Part shown: positions 33,634-43,718 of the stretch, piece by piece
Position numbering within the stretch: the first letter of the stretch is position 1
Layout: each line of letters opens with the position of its first letter
Assembly: GCA_031323845.1 (NCBI GenBank)
Contig: JAVIYP010000004.1
Span: 1 to 64,000, forward strand
Direction of reading: 5' to 3'
Length of the DNA stretch: 64,000 nucleotides
Source: PUPG01 sp031323845
GTDB lineage: Bacteria > Bacteroidota > Bacteroidia > Bacteroidales > UBA7960
Notes under the pieces: model-generated
The model's database searches: none
Seen by the model: the letters and a program-made list of their open reading frames with translations, nothing else
What the model was told of the DNA's origin: nothing
Position numbers and translations under genes: made by a program

Positions 33634-36018
33634 TCAGAACTCCACAAGCACCCGGTCGTCGTTGCCATAGAAAACGGGTGTTTGCCTGCCATAGATCCTG
33701 CCTGATGTCTCGGTAACGTTTGAAATAACGTATTCTCTCAGTTCACCCAGGGTAATTTTTCCGTCGTTGTTCAGATCGGCTGCTCCCTGAAGTCCGGCGG
33801 CCAGGTAATAGGTGAACAACCCTGTTTCACTGTCGTCGAAGCCCAGCGATATCTCCTCTGCTGTTGAGGAGGTGATAACCGTAAAGTTGGGGTCACCATA
33901 CCAGGAGTTTCTTGGCCTGACCCGCACACCCCGCTGCCCTGTAAGGGTTTCGGTCTGTAGCTTGGCTGTGCTGCGTGCAGCTCCGCTGAAACAGGCATCA
34001 AGGATCACGGTAACATGTTTGGCCCCCAGTTGACTCAGGTTTTCGTACAGTGTCTCCACATTGTAGCCCTGGCTTTCGAGCCGTGAAATACGCCCATCAT
34101 GCGGAAAGAGAAAGACATTACGTCCCTCATTGTCCGGAACGCCATGGCCGGCATAAAACACGAAAATTTCTGTTTCTCCCCTGACAACCGCTCTTCTCAG
34201 CTCACCGATATTCGCGTTGAACAAGTCGTCGAACTTAAAGCCGGATATTTGTTCGTTGGTAAACATCAGGACCTGTTCCACACCGAGAACTCTTTCGAAA
34301 TAGTCTTTCATAACACGGGCGTCGTTGTCGGCATAGGGTGCCGGTGGAAGTTCGCGATAGTCGGCGATGCCAAGGACCACACCAATGGAGTTCGGTCTCC
34401 TGGTAGCTGAAGGAGCCACCGCCCTGATGTTTCTCACCGTTGGAACGATGACCCTGAACCGGTCAGAGGTGGCTTCCACCCGCCATGCTTCCGTGCGCAA
34501 GGCATCAAGGTCAGGTTGAATCTCCACGATATGCGTTTCCGGGGGGTCCTGATCCAGCATGATGGGCAGCCGCCGGTCACGAAGGCCTCCCCGGCCAATG
34601 TCCTCGGTAATATTGATAAAGATGGGCAGCTGGTCTTTAGTGGTAACCCGGCGGTTTGGGCTCAATGTAAAGTAAATGTCGTTTACCTGGCCGGGCCACA
34701 TATCTCCGAGGCTGCCCGTGGTGTTTTCCAGATAGATATTATCGTCTGTAGTATAAATGCTGTACCGTGCATCGCTTGCCCTGCCCTGCCCGATGTTCTG
34801 AACGGTAAGTCGGGCCCTGACAATTTCTCCGGCCTGAAGCTTGCCGTCGGCAATTATGGCTTGTGTTCCCGGACCCGAGTCAATAATTTCATACCCCGAA
34901 ATGGTGAACTCCGGAATCTGGTAGGCATAGGTGTTTAGCACCAGGTAGGCCGGTTCCATATCATAACCCAGCTGCTCCCTGACATTAATGGTAAACCTGT
35001 GAGTGGCGGTCCTGAGGTCAAGATCGGTGGTGATATCTACAGTGAGCTCCTTGCTTTCGCCGGGTCCGAGGCGGTTGATTACCTGGTTGGCATTCTTCAG
35101 TTGCAGGCTCGGATCGCTGGTATCGGAGCTGATGTCCAGTTCGAGAAACATGGCATCTCCCCCACCGCGATTATGCAGGGTAACAATTATTTCTGCATTT
35201 TCCTGTGCCTCCAGGATTCCATTGCCATTGTCGTCAAAGAATTCCAGGTCGGCAAACAGGATGGGTGGCAGGCCACGTGTGTTGATGTGCTTAACGGGTG
35301 ATGCACTGATCAGTTCACGGTAGGATGGGTTGTCTGCAATTCGTTGCGGGGTTAGCCGGTTATGTTGCCGGTAGGTCGAATACAAACCCGCATATTCCAT
35401 AAGCCAGATGCCAAGGCCGAGGCCGCCCATGATCCGGGATGCGCGCCTGAACTGACGGGCATCGGCGTAATTCGGGTCATGAGCCGAAGGAAGATCCGAG
35501 GCCAGGTATTTATTGTAGGCACTAACGGACAGAGACAGTGACCCAACAGCTCCTCCCATCAGGCCATAAGCCAAAACACCCCTCAGCAAATGCCGTCGTT
35601 CAGGATGGTACTGGTATCTGCCCAGGCCCGGCAAGGCAGCAGAGTAGGCAAAACTGTGCAGGGTACTGGGGTTGGGGACATGCCGGGCGTAGACCCTGGC
35701 ATGGATCTTCTGATTGACGATAAGCCCGTCGTTCCTTACATCCCATGTAATGAGCTTATCTCCCGCTCCCCGGACAATGTCGATATCGCCTTCCAGACTG
35801 AGCGCATTCATAGGCCTGTAGGTTTCATCGAAAAACTCAACCCTGACCGAAAAAAAATCATTCAGGCCGGCATTGGCAATGGTGTAGGGGACCTGGATTA
35901 CATTTTCCTTAAAAAGAACATCGACATTGGTGATGCGCACATCAGCATGCACAGGCACTACCGTTAGCATGAGCAATATGAGCGCAGAAAACTGAAAGAA
36001 TGGGGCTTTCCTTTTCAT
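33634..36018 (-). CDS. Exported caspase-fold (peptidase C14) protein
   Basis: The protein has 794 residues, starting at ATG 36018 so that MKRKAPFFQFSALILL opens the signal peptide; a longer frame adds 15 residues. N-terminal beta-sandwich segments (about 25-110) are followed by hydrophobic stretches (about 140-215, GVLAYGLMGGAVGSLSLSV) and CARDB-like repeats with a calcium-loop motif (DDNGNGILEAQENAE, about 265). The caspase domain (about 550-790) has the catalytic dyad His625 (FYAGHG) and Cys676 (ILDACFSG). An EF-hand-like DLNNDGKITLGEL loop is inserted near the end. Orthocaspase-type enzymes of this kind cleave after Arg or Lys and are often calcium dependent. The target is unknown. Confidence 0.88.
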   Translation of the reverse strand: MKRKAPFFQFSALILLMLTVVPVHADVRITNVDVLFKENVIQVPYTIANAGLNDFFSVRVEFFDETYRPMNALSLEGDIDIVRGAGDKLITWDVRNDGLIVNQKIHARVYARHVPNPSTLHSFAYSAALPGLGRYQYHPERRHLLRGVLAYGLMGGAVGSLSLSVSAYNKYLASDLPSAHDPNYADARQFRRASRIMGGLGLGIWLMEYAGLYSTYRQHNRLTPQRIADNPSYRELISASPVKHINTRGLPPILFADLEFFDDNGNGILEAQENAEIIVTLHNRGGGDAMFLELDISSDTSDPSLQLKNANQVINRLGPGESKELTVDITTDLDLRTATHRFTINVREQLGYDMEPAYLVLNTYAYQIPEFTISGYEIIDSGPGTQAIIADGKLQAGEIVRARLTVQNIGQGRASDARYSIYTTDDNIYLENTTGSLGDMWPGQVNDIYFTLSPNRRVTTKDQLPIFINITEDIGRGGLRDRRLPIMLDQDPPETHIVEIQPDLDALRTEAWRVEATSDRFRVIVPTVRNIRAVAPSATRRPNSIGVVLGIADYRELPPAPYADNDARVMKDYFERVLGVEQVLMFTNEQISGFKFDDLFNANIGELRRAVVRGETEIFVFYAGHGVPDNEGRNVFLFPHDGRISRLESQGYNVETLYENLSQLGAKHVTVILDACFSGAARSTAKLQTETLTGQRGVRVRPRNSWYGDPNFTVITSSTAEEISLGFDDSETGLFTYYLAAGLQGAADLNNDGKITLGELREYVISNVTETSGRIYGRQTPVFYGNDDRVLVEF

Positions 36019-36340
36019 GGCGGTATGTTGTTTCCGGACACTACCCTGAGAAACAATCGGCAACTAAGGGGTAGCAACGCTGTTACGTAATTGTCAGTCA
36101 GTATGCCTGTCTGTTAATACAAGCTGAAAAAGAATGTTCAGCAACTCTGAACAGCTTTGTATTCTTTATTTGACAGATATAGTTGGTAAATATATGAAAT
36201 AAATCTCATTGATCAAAAAAAAGTTGATGATTAAAAAAAATCTCTTTGTCGTCAGTTCTCTGCCATTGGGAAATTATTACCTGGGTACAAAGTATGTTCA
36301 GGGTAAAGGATTGCTGTAAGCAAACATGATCCCGATACAA

Positions 36341-36400
36341 ACAAAAACAGCAATTGATGCTGCCAACGGGTTAACCCAGTCAGTAAGCACCAATTGCTGT
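36341..36400 (-). terminator. Terminator of the 38743-36443 operon
   Basis: On the minus strand ACAGCAATTG (36391-36400) pairs with CAATTGCTGT (36347-36356) in a perfect 10-bp stem, followed by TTTTTG. The loop contains the palindrome GGGTTAACCC (36368-36377). The rest of the 36019-36442 gap shows no gene. Confidence 0.65.
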
Positions 36401-36442
36401 ATTATGGTTTGATCGTATAAGCAGCAATAGCTGCGAAAGGCA

Positions 36443-38029
36443 TTACAGGCTGCTGCAGATATCTTCGGTAAGATCCAGGTCGAAGACATAAGTACTTTGG
36501 GTACTGGTAAACTCGTACTGATACCACTGTCCGTCAAACACAACGCCAAAGATGTAGGGTGTATTCTGCTCCAGGCAAAGGGTGATCTCGCCCTCCCAGA
36601 CATAAGCGATCTGCCACGGACCGCCTGCGGCTTTCCTGTACCATCCTGAAGCGGAAGGCCTGATTTCGATATCGGGATTGTCGGGGCAACGGCCTATGAA
36701 GGTAGCTGTTACAGGCTGTGTGAGTCCGGCAAGGTCAAAATCAATCGTATAGTTTCCGGAGCACAGATCCGGGATAAAAATGCTGTTCAGTGGTTCTGCG
36801 TTGGGGGCTGTTCTTACAATCAGGTCAACGGCCGTGTTTTGCGGTACATTTAACAGCGTGAAAGAATGACTGGCGGAATTCAGGTACATGTAACGTCCGC
36901 TGAGGTACGAGCCATTGGTTCGGCGCATTTCGACCCACACGCTTGAAGCGCCACAGGCCCCGCTGGTGGCATTGAAGGTCAGAGTTGCCCCAAACCTGCA
37001 GTTATTCCAGAACCAGTCAAGGTTCCACCAGGAGAGGTGCGCCACCTCAAAGGCAGTGAAGTAATCACCATTTTTGGTATTCCCCTGAACCACGGCATTG
37101 AAAGACTCCTGTGTCCACTGACCGGTGGATTCATCATAGCTCCATACGGGAATAACCGTACCTACACCAATGGGGTCATCGTTCTCGTCGGTTGTGCCGG
37201 CAGGAATTTCCATGTAGACCTCCATGGGGGGATCAAAGTTCCGGGCAACATTGCCCTGCTCATCAACCATGGTTATGGCAATAAATCCGGCGGTTACCAT
37301 GGTAATGTTCTCCGTTTCACCACCGGTCATTTCAGCATCCATGCTGAAGCCTCCGGGAAATGACTGCATGGCCGCATCGTCCTGATTGGCAAAATTAACC
37401 ACAGTGGAATTAATGGTTCCTGATAGAGGATTTCCGTTCGCATCCAAAATGGTAGTTCCTTCCTTTATGGTAAGCGAAGCCATAGTGCCGGTCGAAGAAA
37501 TCACCGGCGTTTCAATCACCACAGTGCCGCTGGTCACTCCCGAAGCAGACGTCTTGATGCTGCTGTCCACAATTCCCGATGAGCCTTGCGGCAGGTCGTT
37601 GATGCTGGTAAGCCTGAGGTAGACAAGGTAACCACCGTGCTCAGGAATCATCACAGACTCACTGTTGCTGAGGTAGCCCTGTGCCTTGCCCACAACGGTG
37701 AACGACACCGGGTTGGCTGCAGAAGGATTTGTGCCGGACTTCAGAGTAAGGTTGGCGATGCCGTTGGCAACCTTTATGGTTTCCTCACCGTTGATGTCCA
37801 TCACTCTGTCCTTGTCAGGGCCTGTTATATTCACCGATAGGTTGCCGGTTGTAATTGCCTCTCCGGTTTTAGCATCAACAACGATAACGCCTATCTGAGT
37901 GTCTATGATGTTAAAGTCAAGTAACAGCTTGACCCCGTCGAAAGGCATTTTCTCGCAACTCCCGACAAACAGTATCAGCGCTGCGATGATACCGAACAAT
38001 ACCTTAGGTGCTTTAAATGATGTTTTCAT
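36443..38029 (-). CDS. Large exported lipoprotein of unknown function
   Basis: The 528-residue protein has a lipoprotein signal ending LILFVGSC (Cys25). The first part (about 45-140) resembles carboxypeptidase-regulatory-like or big beta-sandwich modules (IGVIVVDAKTGEAITTGNLSV). The middle (about 160-330) contains FAM171/ChW-like text (PPMEVYMEIPAGTTDENDDPI, SYDESTGQWTQE, FEVAHLSWWNLDW), often found in Bacteroidota adhesin-like lipoproteins. The C-terminal 180 residues are further beta-sandwich modules. It is 9 bp downstream of the barrel gene and cotranscribed with it. No enzymatic motif is seen. Confidence 0.8.
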   Translation of the reverse strand: MKTSFKAPKVLFGIIAALILFVGSCEKMPFDGVKLLLDFNIIDTQIGVIVVDAKTGEAITTGNLSVNITGPDKDRVMDINGEETIKVANGIANLTLKSGTNPSAANPVSFTVVGKAQGYLSNSESVMIPEHGGYLVYLRLTSINDLPQGSSGIVDSSIKTSASGVTSGTVVIETPVISSTGTMASLTIKEGTTILDANGNPLSGTINSTVVNFANQDDAAMQSFPGGFSMDAEMTGGETENITMVTAGFIAITMVDEQGNVARNFDPPMEVYMEIPAGTTDENDDPIGVGTVIPVWSYDESTGQWTQESFNAVVQGNTKNGDYFTAFEVAHLSWWNLDWFWNNCRFGATLTFNATSGACGASSVWVEMRRTNGSYLSGRYMYLNSASHSFTLLNVPQNTAVDLIVRTAPNAEPLNSIFIPDLCSGNYTIDFDLAGLTQPVTATFIGRCPDNPDIEIRPSASGWYRKAAGGPWQIAYVWEGEITLCLEQNTPYIFGVVFDGQWYQYEFTSTQSTYVFDLDLTEDICSSL

Positions 38030-38038
38030 GTGCTTTCT

Positions 38039-38743
38039 TTATTTTCTTTGAAATAATTTTACGTTTAACTGCGTGGACACCACAGGCCAGAATCTGTAGT
38101 CGTTCATGTTTTCTTCAATAAGGTCTCCCTGTTCGCCGGTACGGCGTATCATGCCGGTGGCCTCCATTTCAACAACTGGCGGGCCCAAATAAAGAGCGCC
38201 CAGCTCGAAATTCAAGGAAACACGGCGGTTTGGCACCGAACGCCCAAAGCCGATACCCGCATAGGGATTGACCCTTGGTGCAGAAATTTTAATCGAGAGG
38301 TCACCTATGTCCTCCGGGGTGATGACGTAACCGCCGAACTCATAGTTGCCCAGAGGAACACCTTTGACTGCAACGTAGTTGTTGCCAACAAGCAGGCCGG
38401 CCGTAATGTGAAATATCCCCCTGCTGCCGCGAGGGTACCAGTCGGCAAATAAGGTGAATGAGGAAAGGTTCAGGTTAGCATCCAGGTTTAATTCCAAATC
38501 GTCAAACTCCTGCTCCATTGAAAAATCAAACTGATTGCCGCCTGCTCGTACGTAGAATTTGGCTGAGAGCGGTGCCGCCACCTCAACGCCGAAACCCAGC
38601 GTGGATGCCTTAATGCCCATCGAGACCCTCTGTGGAAAACCAAAGGATTGCTTTCCGTGGTTAACTGCATCAAGCGCCGATGCCCGAACAGGCAACAGCA
38701 CCACGATCAATGCAGCCAAAACAATAGTAATTGTTTGTTTCAT
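38039..38743 (-). CDS. Outer-membrane beta-barrel-like protein
   Basis: The 234-residue protein has a signal peptide (TIVLAALIVVLLPVRASA). It alternates strands (GIKASTLGFGVEVAAPLSAKFY, LNLSSFTLFADWYPRG, VSLNFELGALYLGPP) and ends with FWPVVSTQLNVKLFQRK. It is the first gene of a two-gene operon with the large lipoprotein downstream (9-bp gap), so the two products may work together at the outer membrane. A TAnnTTTG box lies 53 nt upstream. Confidence 0.75.
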   Translation of the reverse strand: MKQTITIVLAALIVVLLPVRASALDAVNHGKQSFGFPQRVSMGIKASTLGFGVEVAAPLSAKFYVRAGGNQFDFSMEQEFDDLELNLDANLNLSSFTLFADWYPRGSRGIFHITAGLLVGNNYVAVKGVPLGNYEFGGYVITPEDIGDLSIKISAPRVNPYAGIGFGRSVPNRRVSLNFELGALYLGPPVVEMEATGMIRRTGEQGDLIEENMNDYRFWPVVSTQLNVKLFQRK

Positions 38744-38795
38744 AAGGTTTGTTTTAAATTGCTTTTTTTGTTGACTTACAGAAGCATTTATAAAA

Positions 38796-38803
38796 CAAAG
38801 GTA
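38796..38803 (-). promoter_or_regulatory. -7 box (TACCTTTG) of the barrel/lipoprotein operon
   Basis: An exact TAnnTTTG on the minus strand, 53 nt before the ATG at 38743. No -33 TTTG at the standard distance. The rest of the 38744-39054 gap shows no gene. Confidence 0.45.
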
Positions 38804-39054
38804 ATTAAGTATTTGTTTACATTTTTATAAAAAATCTCCATCAGGCTGCTTTTTTAACATTTTTTATAAACAACTGTTTAACCGACTTTCGGAAACAGGG
38901 AGTGCGTCTTTCAATGAAGCCCTGAGTTTACCGGGGTTTTAGCCATGGTATGAAGTGTTTCAGGTAAGGCGACGCGGGTGAAAGAGGACCGGCAACTTTC
39001 AGAAGCCAGCAGTTACGGAAAGCTGACGCTGAATTCCTGGTGGCATGTCAACTA

Positions 39055-40722
39055 TTATATTTTTTGGGGGATGGAAAAATAGAAGGTACAGCCCTGACCC
39101 GGTCTGGATTCGAGCCAGACGGTTCCGCCCAGCATGGTAACATAGGCCTGTACGATAGCCAAGCCAAGTCCGGAGCCTTCATGTTGCCTGGAAAGCGACT
39201 GGTCTGCTTGCACAAAACGATCAAAGACGGCTTTTTCAGACCCTTTCGGGATGCCGGGGCCCGTATCCCTGATATAAAACACCACCATGCCTTTCTTCAG
39301 GTAATTGCCAAAAACGACACTGCCGGCCTGTGTAAACTTAATCGCGTTTTTCAGGAGATTGATAAAAACGCTGATAAGCTTGTGCCTGTCTGTGATAACA
39401 ACGGATGCATTCCCTTTCAGGTGCTCAGCCAATTCAAAACTCAAACCCTTCTGATGTGCCTGTGCTTCAAAAAAATCGGTAAGATAATGCATAACGTCCT
39501 CGGTGTTCACTGATTCGTTCCTGACCACAGCCTGGCCTGCCTCAATCAATGACACTTCAAGTATGTCGTTGATGGTATCCAGCAAGCGTTGTCCGCTGCT
39601 ATGCATAATTCCGATGTACTTTGCACGCTCATTGTCATCAAGGCCGGGTTTGTCGAGCAGCTCCAGAAAGCCAAGAATGCCATTCAACGGGGTTCGGATC
39701 TCATGACTCATATTGGCCAGAAAAGCTGATTTTAACCGGTCGGATTCTTCTGCTCTTTCTTTTTGATGAAGCAATTCTTTTTTCTGATTAATAAACGCTT
39801 CAATCAAAACACCAATCCGCTTAAAGTCGCGGCTGGTTTTTTGCAGTGCAGGAACATACTTCTTCGTATCACCGGAAATGCTGTCAGCAACAAGCTTCAG
39901 GGGTCTGCTGACCCATTTGTTCAACACGGCAGTGAACACAAGCAGACTGGCAAACATAGTCGTGATTAGTAAAACGATGAGTATGCGGGAGTTCTGACGC
40001 ATCAGGCTGCTGAAGTCGACATGCTTTTTGAACACCAGCCAGGCCAGCACTTCTTCATCCGGGCCCATGTAAGGGACAGCCAGACAATTTTCGGTTACAT
40101 CAGCCTCGTCAATACAGTCATGAGTCTGCAATTCAACACTGCTCCCAGTAAGTCTTCCAAGCAGCCCCAGCAGCTCTTCATCCCAGCACTTCGCCAAAAA
40201 GAGATATCCATGTGCGTCTGACTCCCTTTCATAATCCTCGGTTGGATGTATCGTGGCCAACTGAAACAGCAGAAGGTTATCAAGAATCAGCGCATAGTGG
40301 TCGTTCAGCTTTTCTTCATGCTCTTTAATTGGGAAAAAGTCTCTAAAGTATGACGCAGTTATGGTATTCGTGTGTTCGTTCACCTGCTGATAAACGAGTT
40401 CTCCTTCAAGGTTAAACACCCACAAACCATCCAGGTCGAACCAGTACAACACGTCTCCGAGGTTGTGCCCAAGCCACAATGAATCAGGGTTTTGCAAGTT
40501 TTCGATAAGTTCATCCCAGAGGCTGTAATCATGAGCGACCCAATAGATACCGATCTCCTCCATTTCCGTAATGGCGCCGGTGGCTTCAACCACCTGCCGC
40601 CTGCTGTATTCAGAAAACATGCGCTCCTGTTTCCTGGTCAACAGCAAAAAAGCGAATACGGCCAATAGCGACAAACAGAATAAAAACAAAATGACCAGGT
40701 TGATTTTCCTTTGGGTACTCAT
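39055..40722 (-). CDS. Membrane histidine kinase with CHASE4-type sensor
   Basis: The protein has 555 residues with two membrane helices (about 8-28 and 245-268). Between them lies a periplasmic domain of about 215 residues. Its start (VAHDYSLWDELIENL, WLGHNLGDVLYWFDLDGLWVFN) fits the CHASE4 sensor family. A HAMP-like linker, a short coiled coil, HisKA (MSHEIRTP, His340) and HATPase_c (NLLKNAIKFT, DTGPGIPKG, GSGLGLAIV) complete it. No receiver domain follows and no response regulator is adjacent, so it is an orphan kinase. The transmitter segment KERAEESDRLKSAFLANMS is nearly identical to that of the kinases at 15603 and 41049, which indicates shared ancestry. It is divergent from the 41049 kinase. 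Confidence 0.92.
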   Translation of the reverse strand: MSTQRKINLVILFLFCLSLLAVFAFLLLTRKQERMFSEYSRRQVVEATGAITEMEEIGIYWVAHDYSLWDELIENLQNPDSLWLGHNLGDVLYWFDLDGLWVFNLEGELVYQQVNEHTNTITASYFRDFFPIKEHEEKLNDHYALILDNLLLFQLATIHPTEDYERESDAHGYLFLAKCWDEELLGLLGRLTGSSVELQTHDCIDEADVTENCLAVPYMGPDEEVLAWLVFKKHVDFSSLMRQNSRILIVLLITTMFASLLVFTAVLNKWVSRPLKLVADSISGDTKKYVPALQKTSRDFKRIGVLIEAFINQKKELLHQKERAEESDRLKSAFLANMSHEIRTPLNGILGFLELLDKPGLDDNERAKYIGIMHSSGQRLLDTINDILEVSLIEAGQAVVRNESVNTEDVMHYLTDFFEAQAHQKGLSFELAEHLKGNASVVITDRHKLISVFINLLKNAIKFTQAGSVVFGNYLKKGMVVFYIRDTGPGIPKGSEKAVFDRFVQADQSLSRQHEGSGLGLAIVQAYVTMLGGTVWLESRPGQGCTFYFSIPQKI

Positions 40723-40935
40723 GTTGCATCAATGTTAAACAGTGGCGCGCAGCCAGGGCAAACCGCCACAAATTAAGAATTCGTCAACGACTAATTCTTG
40801 TTTGTCAAAAGTAACAAATATTTAATGCCCAAATCCTGTTTCTGCAATAAAAAAATAAAAGCACATCCGCTTCCCGCCAGTTTTTCCCGGCAGCTTGCTT
40901 ATGTAATGTTTGCATTGATTGGTTTTATTTAAGAA

Positions 40936-40968
40936 GTTGGAAACATATGCATTTTTTTGTTATGTTTG
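40936..40968 (+). promoter_or_regulatory. Promoter of the 41049 kinase
   Basis: TTG at 40937-40939 and TATGTTTG at 40961-40968 are separated by 21 nt, close to the Bacteroidota consensus. The ATG is 80 nt further on. The 326-bp gap between the divergent kinases holds no gene. Confidence 0.5.
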
Positions 40969-41048
40969 TCTGTTGTTTTTTGAGACAACCATCTTACACA
41001 GTGCTGCATTCAGGCGCAAAATTCACTTAATAACTACCTGGTTAGCGA

Positions 41049-43712
41049 ATGAAAGAGTTAAAATTTTACAAGGATGTCCTTCACAAGGCTCCGTTCGGTT
41101 ATGTTTATCTCAACATATTATTTAATGAAGACAATCAGCCCTGCGATGCCCTGTTTATTGAAGCAAATCGGGCTTTTGAACGCATTACCGGGCTCTCTGC
41201 GGCGGCGTCGGCCAATCGCAAATTCAGTGAAGTAAACAAAAAAACTGACAACGACCATATGGCATGGCTGTCTGTTCTTGGAGAGCTTTCCTTAAAAGGG
41301 GGCACCAAAGAGGCAGATTTTTATTTAAAACACACGGGCAAATGGTTACGGGTTCAGGGCTATTCGCCAGAAAAAAGCTATGTGTCTGCGCTATTTATTG
41401 ACATCACCAAAGAAAAGCAGCGCAAAGAAGAGCTTTCCGGCATGAGCCAAAGGCTGAATTCCATCATGCAGGCGCTACCGGACATGCTTTTTGTGATCAC
41501 CAGTGAAGGTGTTTACCTTGAAGCATTTGCCCCAGACGAAAGTATGTTGAAATGGCCCAGGCATGAGGTCTGCGGCAAAACCATTTATGATTTGTTTCCA
41601 AAAGAACAGGCTGAGGAGCAAATCAGGCTATATAAAGCCTGTATATCCGAAAACAAACCCAAGAGTTTTAAATACACCCTTGAGGTTGACAACAGCGACA
41701 GGTTTTTTGAAGCAAGGATTGTACCTTTCAACCAAAGTGAGGTGCTGGCCATAGTCCGGGACATAACCGAAATTACCTTTACAGAAAAAGCGTTAACGGA
41801 AGGAGTCATCAAATACAAACAATTGGTTGAAGAGATCAAGGATGTTATTTTTTCGCTGGATCAGGATGGCATCATTACCTACATGAGTCCTGTGGTGGAT
41901 AAACTAACAGGTTTTACGCCAAAAGATTATATCGGCAGGGAGTTTTCCGCTTTCATTCACCCATCTGATCAAGCACTTATCGAAAGGGATTTCAGGGCGC
42001 TTAAAAACGGTGTTGAAAAACCGGCTGATTACCGCATTAAAACGAAGTCGGGCGGATATGTCTGGGTTCGCAGTTCCACACGTGAGGTCAGGTCTGAAAA
42101 CAACAATTTGGAATACAGGGGTGTGGCGCAGGACATTACCGAAAGTAAGAAGGCCGAGGAAGCGCTTATCGAAAGCGAAGAGCGATTCCGGGCGTTGCAC
42201 AATGCCACTTTTGGGGGTGTGGGCATACACGATAAAGGCATCATCATTGAATGCAACCAGGGGCTTTCCGATATGACGGGCTATACCAGGGACGAGCTGA
42301 TCGGCATGAACGGTTTGCTGCTGATTGCAGAGCATATGCGCGACACAGTTATGGAAAAAATCCTTGCCGGCTATGAAAAGCCTTACGAAGCTATTGGACT
42401 GACCAAAGACGGCAAGGAATTCCCGTTGAGGATTGAGGCCAGAAACATACCCTATAAAGGGAAAAAAGTCCGTGTGACCGAATTCCGGGACATCTCCGAG
42501 CAAAAAACAAATGAGTTAAAGCACAAAATCCTGTACAGCATTTCCCAGCATATGCTTCGCGCAGCATCGCTCGAAGAGTTACTGGAACAAGCACGCAGGG
42601 AATTGAGCCAGCTATTGGACACGACTAACTTTTTCATGGCCTATTATCATCCGGAAACCGATACTCTGAAGCGTGTACTTTTCAAGGACGAAAAAGACGA
42701 CTTTACGGAGTGGAAGGCCTCCGACACTTTTTCAGGCTGGGTTGTAAAGCACGGAAAAACCTTGTGTTTAACAAGGCCGGACTTTAAAAGGCATGCAGCT
42801 AAAAAGGGGCTGTCGCTGAAGGGTTCGATCCCTGAAGCATGGCTTGGCGTGCCACTCTGGGCGCAGGGAAAAGGGGTTGGCGTAATCGTCATTCAAAGCT
42901 ACACCGATCGTGCCGCTTATGACCAACAAGCCGTTATCATGCTTGAAATGGTAGCGAGAGAGCTCAGCCTGTTCATCGAAAGGGAGCGTATGCTGCAAGA
43001 CCTTACCCTGGCCAAAGAACAAGCAGAGGAAAGCGACCGCCTGAAGTCGGCATTCCTGGCCAATATGAGTCATGAAATACGCACACCCATGAACGGCATA
43101 CTCGGGTTCGCAGAACTGCTTAAACAGCCCAACCTGGAAGGGGAGAAACAGAAAAAGTTCATAGAAATCATTGAGAAAAGCGGTCAACGCATGCTGAACA
43201 TCATCAACAATTTGGTCGACATTTCAAAGATTGAGGCCGGGCAGGAGGAAGTTTATCTGTCGGGGGTCAACATCAATGAACAACTGAGCTTTACCTACGA
43301 TTTCTTTAAACCTGAGTTCGACGACAATCTCATCAGCCTTAAACTACAGATGCCCGGTGAGGAGTATCTCATAAACACAGATGTTGAGAAATTCAACGCC
43401 ATCATGACGAACCTGCTTAAAAACGCAGTAAAATACACCGATGAAGGTGAGGTACGTTTTGGGTTCACCGATAAAGAGGACCATCTTGAGTTTTTTGTCA
43501 GGGATACCGGCATCGGGATTTCTGCCGATCGTATTGATTGTGTTTTTGACCGTTTTGTGCAGGCCGACTCATCCCTGAACAGCCCTTATGAGGGGGCAGG
43601 ACTGGGGCTGGCTATTGTGAGGGCTTATGTTGAAATGCTGGGTGGCAGGATCTGGCTGGACAGTGAGCCCGGCAAAGGTTCCGCTTTTTATTTCACGCTG
43701 CCTGTTGACTGA
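41049..43712 (+). CDS. Soluble histidine kinase with four PAS domains and one GAF
   Basis: The 887-residue kinase has no membrane helix and no receiver. The order is PAS-like (1-125), PAS2 (about 130-250), PAS3 (about 258-375, with PAC), PAS4 (about 378-495), GAF (about 500-655), HisKA (MSHEIRTP, His675) and HATPase_c (DTGIGISAD, GAGLGLAIV). PAS4 (ALHNATFGGVGIHDKG ... NIPYKGKKVRVTEFRDI) and the GAF (EAWLGVPLW ... VIVIQSYTD) are close relatives of PAS9 and GAF in the giant kinase at 15603, but in swapped order. Output must go through a separate response regulator, and none is nearby. Confidence 0.93.
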   Translation: MKELKFYKDVLHKAPFGYVYLNILFNEDNQPCDALFIEANRAFERITGLSAAASANRKFSEVNKKTDNDHMAWLSVLGELSLKGGTKEADFYLKHTGKWLRVQGYSPEKSYVSALFIDITKEKQRKEELSGMSQRLNSIMQALPDMLFVITSEGVYLEAFAPDESMLKWPRHEVCGKTIYDLFPKEQAEEQIRLYKACISENKPKSFKYTLEVDNSDRFFEARIVPFNQSEVLAIVRDITEITFTEKALTEGVIKYKQLVEEIKDVIFSLDQDGIITYMSPVVDKLTGFTPKDYIGREFSAFIHPSDQALIERDFRALKNGVEKPADYRIKTKSGGYVWVRSSTREVRSENNNLEYRGVAQDITESKKAEEALIESEERFRALHNATFGGVGIHDKGIIIECNQGLSDMTGYTRDELIGMNGLLLIAEHMRDTVMEKILAGYEKPYEAIGLTKDGKEFPLRIEARNIPYKGKKVRVTEFRDISEQKTNELKHKILYSISQHMLRAASLEELLEQARRELSQLLDTTNFFMAYYHPETDTLKRVLFKDEKDDFTEWKASDTFSGWVVKHGKTLCLTRPDFKRHAAKKGLSLKGSIPEAWLGVPLWAQGKGVGVIVIQSYTDRAAYDQQAVIMLEMVARELSLFIERERMLQDLTLAKEQAEESDRLKSAFLANMSHEIRTPMNGILGFAELLKQPNLEGEKQKKFIEIIEKSGQRMLNIINNLVDISKIEAGQEEVYLSGVNINEQLSFTYDFFKPEFDDNLISLKLQMPGEEYLINTDVEKFNAIMTNLLKNAVKYTDEGEVRFGFTDKEDHLEFFVRDTGIGISADRIDCVFDRFVQADSSLNSPYEGAGLGLAIVRAYVEMLGGRIWLDSEPGKGSAFYFTLPVD

Positions 43713-43718
43713 CCAGCT

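Noticed and set aside
36298..36603. 101-codon minus-strand frame at the end of the large lipoprotein
   Set aside because: It overlaps the lipoprotein coding region in another frame and contains the terminator hairpin.
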